Source: Phellopilus nigrolimitatus (Eukaryota; Basidiomycota; Agaricomycetes; Hymenochaetales; Hymenochaetaceae). From it: a stretch of DNA of 64,000 nucleotides. Position numbers and translations under genes: made by a program. The notes beneath the pieces were generated by a model. That model was not told the DNA's origin. It made no database searches and saw only the letters and a list, made by a program, of their open reading frames with translations. Of this stretch, positions 10,069 to 18,711 are shown piece after piece (within the stretch, counting starts at the first letter, position 1; each line of letters begins with the position of its first letter). The stretch spans positions 1 through 64,000 of the forward strand of contig JAJOHG010000059.1 in NCBI GenBank assembly GCA_021029095.1, in the 5' to 3' direction.

Positions 10069-10699
10069 ATGCCAGGCGTACAAGACGTTAGGTCCGTCAG
10101 CTGCCAAATGCAACAAGATTTTGGGAATTTATGTCAGCTTACACATTGTCCGTTGTCGACAGCGCGGACGTGTTCATCTCCGCACATGCGGCCCACCTCA
10201 AGTGTTCCGGCAAGCTCGAGGTTTTACGACACGGGCGGACATCGTCAAGACCGGACACTTCAAGGAGCTTGCTCCCTATGACCCTGACTGGTACTACACG
10301 CGCGCCGGTGCGTTCGAGTCAGCTCTCGTACATACGTATACGACTGAACTTCTCTTTCGCTGTGTTCATATCCGCATCAGTGTCTCTTACAGCTGCCGTC
10401 GCTTGTCACATCTACCTGCGCAAAAGCATCGACATCAGTGCACTCTCGAAACTGCACGGTGGACGCAACCGCCGCGGGAACCGGCCAAGCCACCACGCGG
10501 ACGCGAGCGCGAGCGTGCAGTGCAAGGTCTGCCTGTCGCTCGAGAAGATCGGCGTGCTCGAGCTGAGCGACAACGGCGGCCGGCACATCTCGCAGGACGG
10601 CCAGCGCGATCTCGACCACATTGCGACCGCCGTCGTCGAGCGGCGCGCGAGGCAGAGGAGGACGAGGGCGAGGATGAGGATGAAGAGCCGAAGGAGTGA
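10069..10699 (+). pseudogene. Captured ribosomal protein eS19 (RPS19) copy
   Basis: eS19 is a small-subunit ribosomal protein. The copy starts MPGVQDVR at 10069, then shows [20 protein letters not shown], and after a one-base frame change [20 protein letters not shown]. An intron-like stretch follows (GTGCGTTC near 10305 to TTACAG near 10391), then [47 protein letters not shown] and [16 protein letters not shown]. These are diagnostic eS19 blocks in the right order and nearly full length. The frameshift, a degenerate first segment and a changed C-terminal tail make it non-functional as it stands. Intron retention shows the copy was made from DNA. It lies entirely inside the hAT-like element. 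Confidence 0.85.
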
Positions 10700-11011
10700 G
10701 CATCGGCCTGTGGACAGGGTGCAGTGTGGTGATGGTGTTTTATTTTTTCCTCCGCTGGCCGTCACATGTTGTATGGGTATGTTCTCGCGCATAAAAGCTC
10801 TTTTTTTGTTTCCTCTTCACGCGCTCCCCCCTACACCCAGCCCGCTAACCTGAGGAACACACAAGAAGCCCAGCACGCGCAAGTCGACCCCCCACTCCTG
10901 GTACGCCGCGCTCCTTGCGCTGGGCGTGTGTCTACGCTCCCACTCAAGTTCCTGTGGGAGATGTACCGCACAGCGCTCGAGACGCTGAAAAACAACACCA
11001 CGCTCGTTATC

Positions 11012-12249
11012 AGATGCGCTTCAAGTTTCTCCGATTGTCTGCATCTATCTAAGTATTATACATCCGACAGCAAATTGCGCCGTATGTCAAGCTGGTGAGC
11101 CTTCAGGAGTTTTAAGAAAATAATTTTTGGACTGAACGCAGTGCATTCAGCTCGAATACAACAACATTGAGGGGATGATTTTGCTTTCTGAGCTATCGCG
11201 ACGTCGCATCCGCTCGATCCAGAAGCTCATCCACGTTGGACGCAACGAGGTCGTCGTCGTGATGCGTGTCGACAAAGAGAAGGGTGTGCCCCCAATACCA
11301 TTTATGTATTTAATTCACGTTTCTCACTTCGTCCTTTACAACTAGGCTACATCGATCTCTCGAAGAGGCGTGTCTCGCCAGAGGACATCACCAAATGCGA
11401 GGAGCGCTTCATGAAGCCCAAGACAGTCGCCTCCATCCTGCAGCACGTCGCATCGAAGCTTTCGTCGGAGGAGCTTGCGGCGGACGCAGCGGCGAAGGCA
11501 GAGGCAGGTACGGTTACGAGTGCAGAAGAGGAGGAGGAGGCCGCAGCCCAGGCAGGCGGCAGTGAGGAGGCCCGCTTGGAGTCTCTGTACGACCAAATCG
11601 TGTGGCCGCTGGGGAAGCAGTACGGGCACCCGTACGATGCCTTCAAGCTCGCGCTGACGTGCGTCTGCCCTCTTTCGAGACTCGTTCTTTAATGCTTACG
11701 CACATCTTTTAGGGAGTCCGAAAAAGTATTCGCCTCGCTGACACCAGCGCCGTCGGGCGCGACACTCGCGCAGCTGACGGCCACTATCGCGCGGCGATTG
11801 ACGCCACAACCAATCAAGTTGCGTGCGGATGTGGAGCTGACGTGCTACACGGAGGCGGGTATTGACGCGATCAAGCGCGCACTGCGCGCAGGGGAGGCAG
11901 CGAGCACGGAGGCTGTGCCAATTAAGGCGAAGCTCGTTGCGCCGCCGTTGTACGTGCTCGGGACGAATGCGACGGACAAGTATTTGGCGGTCGAGCGGCT
12001 AGAGCGGGCGATTGAGACGATACAAAGCACAATTGAGGGAGCGGGCGGGAATTTGGTCGTCAGGATGAAGGTGCGTCCCACTTTTCTTGCTCTTATATAC
12101 AGATAATGACTAATGACTCTGGATCTTTGGATACTTTAGCCAAAGACGATGTCGGAGACTGAGGAGCAAGACCTCGCACAGCTCATGGCGAAGGCCAACG
12201 CCAAAAATCAAGAAATGTCGGGCGCGAAGAAGAAGCTGAGGAGTAAAAA
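11012..12249 (+). pseudogene. Captured eIF2-alpha (SUI2-type) gene, N-terminus damaged
   Basis: eIF2-alpha is the regulatory subunit of the factor that delivers initiator tRNA to the ribosome. Exons carry QIAPYVKL, then [20 protein letters not shown] (the S1-type domain with the regulatory serine loop [10 protein letters not shown]), [72 protein letters not shown] and NQEMSGAKKK near the C-terminus. At least four introns with GT...AG ends are kept (near 11096-11140, 11282-11345, 11659-11711 and 12070-12140). The first exon is scrambled after MRF, so no intact start reaches the conserved part. From about residue 20 on, the exons look spliceable and open. It follows eS19 in the same orientation inside the transposon. 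Confidence 0.85.
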
Positions 12250-13255
12250 GGCTTTCCTGACATTTGCTGTATTTGCAAAAAATAAGATATATATTGTTCT
12301 GCAGTGTATTAGCATAAATCAGTGTACACGAGCAAAAATCCGAGAAAGAAATATTATAACAAAAAAGAAAAGAAAAGAAAGGAAAACTCGTTATGGGGAA
12401 GTGCGTTCGAGTGCCGCGTGTGTAAAGTTTGCATCTGAACTCAGACAATATAAAAATGAATGAACCACTCCTTAAATACCCGTGAACTACCCATGGGTAT
12501 TGAAAAATTGAAAAATCTCAACCCGGACCCGCAACAATCTGTTTCCCACGGATCACCCGTACACGGGTGATCCGTGAATGCAGATCTGTGGTCCGGGTCG
12601 GGTCATGGGTACCCACGAGTTCTAAAGACTCGTGGTATGCCCTACTTGAGTGTGAACAGGTTCACGTCCTAGAAGTTGTCGAACCCGCCCACGGCTCCGT
12701 TGAGCTGCGATGGGACCTGACCCATGAGCAGATTATTCTGATGTTGCTGCTGTTGCTGCTGGGCGCTTCCAGAACCGAAGACTTTGCTTGCTGCGACAGC
12801 AAGCGGATTTGGGATTTGGTTGAGCGTGGGATTCATGTTCTCGTTCGTCCTGTCCGCGTGAGAGTGCGCGTGAGCACCGAAAATCGTGTACAGGTGTGAC
12901 GCCGAAGCCTGTGGCACCCGCGTGGCCACCCCCAGAATGTGCCTGAACCGCCACCAACGGCCATGAGCCGCGACGACGTCGGAGGTCCTCATGCGTGTTC
13001 GGCTTGATTACGGAGCTTGAAGTCCCTGGGGAGCGAAGGAGGAGAGCGGAGAGAGCGGGCTGAGCGGTGCAGGCGGCAGCGACATTGGCAAGGCCCGGCC
13101 TTCGAGAATCGCCTTCTTGAGCGCGGCGACCTCCTGCCGGAGCGCGTTATTCTCTGACTTTGTGCTGCCGGGCTCCAAACAGATTGCATCGATCAGTCGA
13201 TCACGCTCTGCGATGTCGCCCTCAAGTGTGTGGATGTATTTCTAATTAAAGTGAA

Positions 13256-13760
13256 TTATAAACAATGAAAGATGAATTTGTAATGTGACATACCCCTTCT
13301 CACATGGAGATTACGCACGAGCGCGTTGGGTAGCCAGCCGTACTTCCACCCACCCGCGAGCCACTCGAGCGTCTCGACAGACTCTGCCTGCACCATCGAG
13401 CGTAAAGGGAGGAACACCGGGTAGCCCTCGACACTCGTTGAACATAGTTCTCGAAGCATGAAATCGCGGTAGTGCAATAGTTGACCGTGAATCACAAACC
13501 CGTTGAGCACCGAAAGTCCGGTTTGCATATTTGAGCGATCATGGCCAAAACTGCGGGAATTTCTTATCAGATACAGTACGTCGGAAATAAGTTAATATAC
13601 GTACCTCGTAGCGGAAAATCGATTGAAGTTAAAACACCGTGAGTGGCTGCTCTAGACTTGATCACTTCCCAAATGTTGTTGAATCTATGTGGTCGCAATG
13701 ATTCGTCGCTCAGCTTATCGATATGCTTGAGCAATTCCGCCAGTAAAAGTGGTGGAAACT
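13256..13760 (-). other. Unidentified minus-strand gene fragment
   Basis: A frame of 90 codons (13528 to 13256) reads HGQLLHYRDFMLREL, SVETLEWLAGGWKYGWLP and NALVRNLHVRRG, and ends at a GTATGT donor opposite a TTAG acceptor next to the bZIP exon at 13241. Composition looks coding, but I do not recognise a family. It may be spliced onto the bZIP exon by chance of the mosaic. Confidence 0.3.
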
Positions 13761-13769
13761 AAACCAACC

Positions 13770-14482
<713 letters not shown>

Positions 14483-14489
14483 TCATGCA

Positions 14490-14706
14490 TGTCGCGCAGA
14501 GTCGGTCAGCGCGGGCGTCGGAAGTTGTTGTGATCCAGAGGCAGAAGTGCCCCATATGTCAAGCGCTCTTGCACGCGGAGAACACGCTGCTTTTCGCGGA
14601 CTTGGAGTGCCTTGCGTTCGATTACCGCTCGCAGCTTGCCGTGGGCATTCGGGGTAAGTTGTGTTGTTATTGACGAAGTAATGGAATCCAAGGTGATATC
14701 GGGCAA
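14490..14706 (-). pseudogene. SNF2-family remodeller fragment, HSA region
   Basis: The frame reads LRAVIERKALQVREKQRVLR followed by ERLTYGALLPLDHNNFRRPR, the conserved helicase-SANT-associated region that lies N-terminal to the ATPase in fungal Snf2/Sth1. The frame then breaks. The ATPase lobes that should follow are absent; instead motif VI comes about 100 bp later, so the middle of the gene is deleted here, and lobe 1 sits elsewhere (15956-16292). Confidence 0.75.
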
Positions 14707-14741
14707 AGGCTGCTGTACCTCGTCGTTCTTTTTGTTCGCGT

Positions 14742-15019
14742 TATTGAATATAGTATGATCTTGGACACTTTATTTCCTTTTATTATTTTGCGTACCAGGT
14801 GACTTGAACTCCTGACTTGTTGTTCTGCGTCACCTAACATGTTGATGTATTACATAATGCTTCCCTTGAAGCGGCAGAGTCCATGGATGGTGCTCTCTAT
14901 CTTTTGCACTCATCCATTGGACTCAGGCATGTTTAGTTTCCATAATATATCATCTTTTGCACTCATCCATTGGACTCAGGTCACTGTCTGTGTTTGTTGT
15001 GAGACCACTCCGCCTCACA
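14742..15019 (+). mobile_element. Solo copia LTR
   Basis: A 278-bp LTR runs from TATTGAATATAG to CCGCCTCACA and is flanked by exact 5-bp duplications CGCGT (14737-14741 and 15020-15024). No internal sequence remains, so it is the product of LTR-LTR recombination. It inserted into the gene-fragment mosaic after that mosaic formed. Confidence 0.9.
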
Positions 15020-15039
15020 CGCGTCGCCCATGGAGGGAA

Positions 15040-15643
15040 TAGAGGCCGGGTCGAATCCTCCTTCGCTAATTGTCGCCGGCATGGTGGACAGCTCGCGGAT
15101 GCTCTGCTCGATCGTCGGCTGTAGGTCCAGTCCAAAATTAAGATAGTCCCGCTCGATGCTCTCGCGAGCGTATTCCTCCTGCTCGAGCACGAACATGTGG
15201 TGCTTGAAGAACTGCTGCAGCTTCTCGTTCGTGTAATTGATCAGCAGCTGCTCGTACGAGTTCGTCTCGAAGATCTCAAAGCCCGCGATGTCAAGCACGC
15301 CGATGAACGTCGACTTAGACGATGGGCGGTCAAGCGCGGCGTTAATGCGGTCAATGAGCGCGCCGAAGCTCCTCTTGTACAGCGTCGTGCACAGCGCGGA
15401 GAGCTTGTCAAGCGTCTGGGAGACCCATTCGCGCCCCGCGAGCACCCGCGGCCGGAGCACGGCCTTCGTGAACTCAGCAAGGGGGATGCCCAGGAGATGG
15501 CACACGTGCTCAGCTTGTGAGGGGTCGGGCATGAGCGCGTCGTCCGCGCGCGTGGCCGTGATTGCGGTATTACCAATGTGCAGGATGGCCGCAACGATGC
15601 GGAAGAGGACAAATTCCTCGGTAGCAACCACTTGCTCTTGCAC
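15040..15643 (-). pseudogene. Class II myosin heavy-chain motor fragment
   Basis: A continuous frame covers part of a myosin motor: FVLFRIVAAILHIGNTAI, LDKLSALCTTLYKRSFGALI, then FIGVLDIAGFEIFETNSYEQ (the switch-II DIAGFE motif), LLINYTNEKLQQFFKHHMFV and DYLNFGLDLQPTIEQ. About 200 residues of a protein normally over 1,500 are present. The P-loop, switch I and tail are missing. Fungal type II myosin drives cytokinetic ring contraction. The piece has no stop of its own before the solo LTR; the open frame runs into it. Confidence 0.85.
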
Positions 15644-15689
15644 CGCCTCAGCTGTCAGAATTGAGGACCAAGGCCGTCCACTGAGATTA

Positions 15690-15799
15690 GATCAATTAAA
15701 AGGACACCCAACAGACGGTGCTATAATGCTCGAGCAGCCCGCGCGTGCGGCTTGGGAGCTCGCGGACGAGGTCGACGTGTCCGCGCCACGCGCGGACCG
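15690..15799 (-). other. Junction sequence between DBP2 and myosin fragments
   Basis: One frame reads [20 protein letters not shown], which looks coding but matches neither neighbour. It is probably a sliver of a further gene, unidentified. Confidence 0.25.
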
Positions 15800-15955
15800 G
15801 CGTCGCCCTGGTTGCAGATCTGCGGGCCTTTGGGCGCGCCGCCATAGATGGCGGTGTTGCAGATGCACGAGTTCAAGCCAAACTTTGTGCACTCCTGCTG
15901 GATCTGGACAGCGAGTTCACGCGTCGGTGCATGCAAAAGCGCGATGGGTGGCGCT
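15800..15955 (-). pseudogene. DEAD-box RNA helicase (DBP2-like) fragment
   Basis: The frame reads [20 protein letters not shown] followed by [20 protein letters not shown] and QIC. This is motif Ia (PTRELA) and the GG motif of the DBP2/p68 family of RNA helicases. Only about 50 residues are present: the Walker A, DEAD and SAT motifs are missing. It joins SNF2 lobe 1 directly on one side. Confidence 0.75.
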
Positions 15956-16292
15956 TGACAGAGTTGAAGATTTTCGGTAAAACGAAGTTAAGCAGTGCCC
16001 AGAGCTCAGGAAGATTGTTTTGAAGCGGGGTACCGGTGAGAATAAGATAATATCGGGAATAATAGTATTGAGTTAGAGTTTGGGACAGCTTGCTCTGTGT
16101 GTTCTTCATGCGATGACCTCGTCTGTCGAATTTGAAGTAAGTACTGGCCCAGAGACAATGGAGGAGTACAACATACCAATGACCATGTGAACCCAGTTCA
16201 TCTCGCTCAAGACAGGCTGGTCCTTGACAATATACTCATACGACGTCAGAAAGACCCTGGAGGCGGGATTGCCCTTGTAGACGGTTCGAAGA
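15956..16292 (-). pseudogene. SNF2-family remodeller fragment, ATPase lobe 1
   Basis: Two exons read [20 protein letters not shown] with [16 protein letters not shown], then after an intron [40 protein letters not shown] and [11 protein letters not shown]. These are motifs around II and III of Snf2/Sth1. The DEGH box at the start of the second exon has lost one base (GACGAG then GTCATCGC), which shifts the frame. This piece precedes the HSA piece in transcription order, the reverse of a real gene. Confidence 0.85.
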
Positions 16293-16812
16293 AGATTGTC
16301 TGCGCGAACTTCGGCTTCTTGTCCGCGCACGCCGTCTTGAGCGCCACGCGGGTGATCTTCGACCGGTAATTGATGTCGAACGCGATGCTCTCGACAGTCG
16401 TGCTGGCCTCGGTGTTCGCGCTGAGGATCGTCTTCACGCGCGCGGCCTCCTTCCACAGCTTCGCCATCCTGCGCGCGTCGCCCGTGATCACGCGCTTGTG
16501 CTTTACCTCAAAGTCGAGCGCAAGCATGTCCCGCAGGCGGCTGTCCACCTCGAGGCCGCCCGCCGTGCGGTCGTACCCGACGCCGGCAACGGCGATGTGC
16601 GTGCTGTTGCGGCCCACCGCCTTCCCCTCCGTGGGGGCCGCAGCGAACGAGACCACCGTCGCGCACACGCCGCTCGCGCCCGCGTCATAAATAACGTGCC
16701 ACTCCCTCTCTGCGCCGAAGCTGCCCGCACCGAAGCTGAGCGCGAGCGCGTAGTTGAGCGCGACCGCGGTGCCGTCGTTGACGAGTGCGAGCAGCCACAG
16801 GCCCGCAATCTC
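16292..16812 (-). pseudogene. ER chaperone HSP70-family (LHS1/HYOU1-like) fragment
   Basis: The frame reads LALVNDGTAVALNYALALSF, EREWHVIYDAGASGVCATVV, THIAVAGVGYDRTAGGLEVD, WKEAARVKTILSANTEASTT and VESIAFDINYRSKITRVAL. NDGTA.ALNYA in place of the canonical NEPTAAA.YG, and the VIYDAG block, point to the large ER HSP70 group (Lhs1/GRP170) rather than cytosolic HSP70. About 170 residues of the nucleotide-binding domain remain. It fuses with KAP95 upstream and SNF2 downstream. Confidence 0.75.
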
Positions 16813-17110
16813 AAGCCAACCACAGATGCGGCTTAGTGTCATGCGACAGTGTATTTCACCAACAGGTTCTCATCGCGTGTCATGTCGACGAGGATCGGCA
16901 GCGCATGAGTGACGAGCGGTGTGAGTACCGTTGGGTCCGGCCCATTGAGAATTGAGCCGAATGTCATCACGGCCACCTCGCGTTGGTACCAATCGGCCGC
17001 CTTGATGTTCGCATCGATGAACGGGATGACGGCAGGCATGATAGCGTCCGCAGCGGTTTCGGTGAGTAACGCGAGTGTGAGGATCCTACCTATACAAAAG
17101 GATTAGTAAT
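16812..17110 (-). pseudogene. Importin subunit beta-1 (KAP95-like) fragment
   Basis: The frame reads LALLTETAADAIMPAVIPFI, DANIKAADWYQREVAVMTFG, SILNGPDPTVLTPLVTHALP and ILVDMTRDENLLVKYTVA, which is HEAT-repeat sequence of importin-beta, the carrier for nuclear import. A stop interrupts the following WTLGRIC block, but TLSRICGWL continues in the neighbouring frame. The fragment ends 35 bp short of the gypsy LTR at 17147. Confidence 0.8.
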
Positions 17111-17146
17111 CACAAGAGTAATAACTACCAGATATATCTTGAACAG

Positions 17147-17658
17147 TGTTGGCTTAGGTGAGATCTAAAGAGTCGCCTAGGAAGACTAAACAGGATGAGA
17201 GCTGTTGCCTATGCTTTGACCAGGATAGAGTGTATGGACTGAATCAGGTGAGATACTTAGAAACACAGGTGTAGGTTAGTGTTCCAAAGATGTCGCAACA
17301 AATATAGTATCTAGATTCTGAGTTCAAGTTATAGCAGACTATAAGCAGGTAAAACACGAGTTAACAAATCTGCTGTTCCCTGGTGCCCAGGGCCCAGCTT
17401 ATATACATGGCAGCTAATATTAGAGACAGTAGTTTGCACTATAGTTTGCAAGCAAAGTAAACTGGTCAGTTTCTATGCAAAGGAGTAGATACGCAAAGTA
17501 GCTTCTATGAGTTTCTATGAGCTTCTATGCAAACCAGTTTCAGGGTTGGCACAAACTTCTGCGCAAAGTAGCTTCCATGAAAATTAGTTTCAGGGATGAG
17601 GCCAGTTTGCTGACATCATCCATCATTAGCTAAGCTTATGTCATGGGTCATGACATCA
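17147..17658 (-). repeat. 3' LTR of the gypsy chromovirus
   Basis: On the element's strand the LTR begins TGATGTCATG after the purine tract AAGGAGGGGG (17659-17668) and ends CCAACA at 17147, about 512 bp. It includes repeated GCTTCTATG and TTTCTATG patches. The boundaries are inferred from TG...CA ends and the adjacent purine tract; the 5' LTR is missing, so they cannot be checked by comparison. Confidence 0.7.
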
Positions 17659-17772
17659 CCCCCTCCTTAAGAGGCTGCGTCCCTGAAGCCGAATCTGATA
17701 AGTCCTAATTAGGAAAGCATGTAATCTTCTTGATCAGAGATCACTGATTGTCTATCTTGAACCTCAACCACA

Positions 17773-18100
17773 ATGTCGGCGCCGTCCAATGCAGAGAGCG
17801 ACAACCCTGAAGGTGAGTAGTGTGGTCTTTGATGATTGGGAAGATAGCTAATTAGATTATAAGTGGTTGCTTCAGGAAATGAGCTGGAGGACGCGCTGGT
17901 AAAAATACAGGATGCGTTGCAGCGGGTCGTATCACACACTTGACCAATCGGCTGGGGAGGGGTTGTCACCGGCAGAGATGAGGGCTTATCTGATGCTGGG
18001 GAAAGTCTGCAAGGCCACTGGAGAGCAGGCTGGATTTTATGCAGCGCTTACTGGTCAGGAGGAGCTCTGGTGCAAGCCCTTGGGAAGAGCCGAATAACTT
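17773..18100 (+). other. Possible antisense spliced small gene in the gypsy 3' region
   Basis: Opposite to pol, an ATG at 17773 opens MSAPSNAESDNPE, a GTGAGT donor follows at 17813, and a TTCAG acceptor ends at 17875. The joined frame gives GNELEDALVKIQDALQRVV before a stop. A second frame (17912-18097) reads AEMRAYLMLGKVCKATGEQA. Good splice signals suggest a real antisense transcript, but the frames do not join into one protein. Confidence 0.3.
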
Positions 18101-18216
18101 GGTGAGTGATTTTAGAGTTTCCTGATTTTTTGTCATGGTCCGAATCTGGATTTTTAGGGTGCTTTTGAACCTTGTCTAAAAATGCTGTAGAAGCGCACGT
18201 GATTATTACATAGAAA

Positions 18217-18456
18217 ATGATGTCTGTAATCACAAGCGAATGCAAGCGCTTCTTCCTGTCAACCATGATCACAACCGGTATTATCGTCGCCGCAGTCACT
18301 GTTCCAGTACTCTTTCTGGTACTCTTCATAGTCTTCAACGCTTGGTGTTACTGCCACACAATTCCACGCTTGGAGCGTCAGGCTGAAGAGGAAGATGGTG
18401 TAGTTCACTTGAGCCGTCTTCGCCATTCCTTGGGAAACCATTTGCCGAATGGGTAA
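18217..18456 (+). CDS. Antisense small membrane-protein ORF in gypsy
   Basis: The 79-codon frame MMSVITSECKRFFLST... has one strongly hydrophobic segment at about residues 17-46 (IIVAAVTVPVLFLVLFIVFN), followed by an acidic, charged tail. It lies between the 3' end of pol and the 3' LTR, on the opposite strand. Antisense or env-like extra ORFs occur here in some gypsy lineages. No homology is claimed, and the frame could be accidental. Confidence 0.35.
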   Translation: MMSVITSECKRFFLSTMITTGIIVAAVTVPVLFLVLFIVFNAWCYCHTIPRLERQAEEEDGVVHLSRLRHSLGNHLPNG

Positions 18457-18504
18457 GTTTGTACCAGAGTTCGACAGCTATAGTTCTGACAGCTATCAAG
18501 GGAG

Positions 18505-18696
18505 ATGCCTCAGTTTCACCATGGTAGCACAAGTGGCTCGGACCTGGGTGAGGTTGATCTGGCAACACTGGATAGGGAATATGACCTTTTTGTTAAACGT
18601 ACGTGTCATAATTTAGATGAGGGATATGTTCTGATGTTTTCTGTATTAGCGAGTGCATTTAATAAGAAGGAGGGTGAGGACAAAGGAATGGAATAG
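18505..18696 (+). other. Antisense ORF next to the gypsy pol 3' end
   Basis: A 63-codon frame (MPQFHHGSTSGSDLGEVDLA...) follows the membrane-protein frame on the same strand. It could be a later exon of an antisense gene covering 17773-18696. Low complexity is absent and composition looks coding, but no family is recognised. Confidence 0.3.
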
Positions 18697-18711
18697 GGTT
18701 GAAGGACTGGG

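Larger units (their letters stand above)
9672..12644. mobile_element. Pack-type hAT-like transposon carrying eS19 and eIF2-alpha copies
   Basis: The element begins TAGGGCATACCACGAGTC at 9672 and ends with its exact inverse at 12644, an 18-bp perfect terminal inverted repeat, flanked by the exact octamer CTTGAGTG at 9664-9671 and 12645-12652. TAGGG termini with 8-bp duplications fit the hAT superfamily. About 190 bp at each end is GACCCGG/ACCCGTG-rich subterminal sequence shared with the MITE at 60682-61155. Between them I see no transposase, only a broken ribosomal protein eS19 gene and a largely complete intron-bearing eIF2-alpha gene, both on the plus strand. This is the structure known as a Pack-TIR element: a non-autonomous transposon with captured host genes. 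Confidence 0.85.
9159..13245 (-). pseudogene. bZIP transcription factor, split by the hAT-like element
   Basis: On the minus strand the segment from 13241 down encodes a leucine-zipper part (KYIHTLEGDIAERDRLIDAI, then SENNALRQEVAALKKAILEG), a Pro/Ser linker, and ENMNPTLNQIP to GGFDNF. A stop follows, then DVNLFTLK, where the transposon is inserted. At 9671 the reading resumes as ALYAYRMQL, stop, NRVAMQVRQ, with further pieces down to EDAFWDAFSRSGSGK near 9200. The two halves join smoothly when 9672-12644 plus one CTTGAGTG copy is removed, which confirms the insertion independently. Several stops and frame changes make it a pseudogene. The basic DNA-binding region upstream of the zipper is not recognisable. 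Agaricomycete bZIP proteins carry similar NPALN and AFWDAF blocks, from memory. Confidence 0.6.

Noticed and set aside
10412..10792. Minus-strand frames over the eS19 copy
   Set aside because: They are mirror frames of the eS19 exons, whose plus-strand motifs are unmistakable.
11012..12249. eIF2-alpha as a functional gene
   Set aside because: The conserved part is open, but the first exon is scrambled after MRF and no ATG leads into QIAPYVKL without stops.
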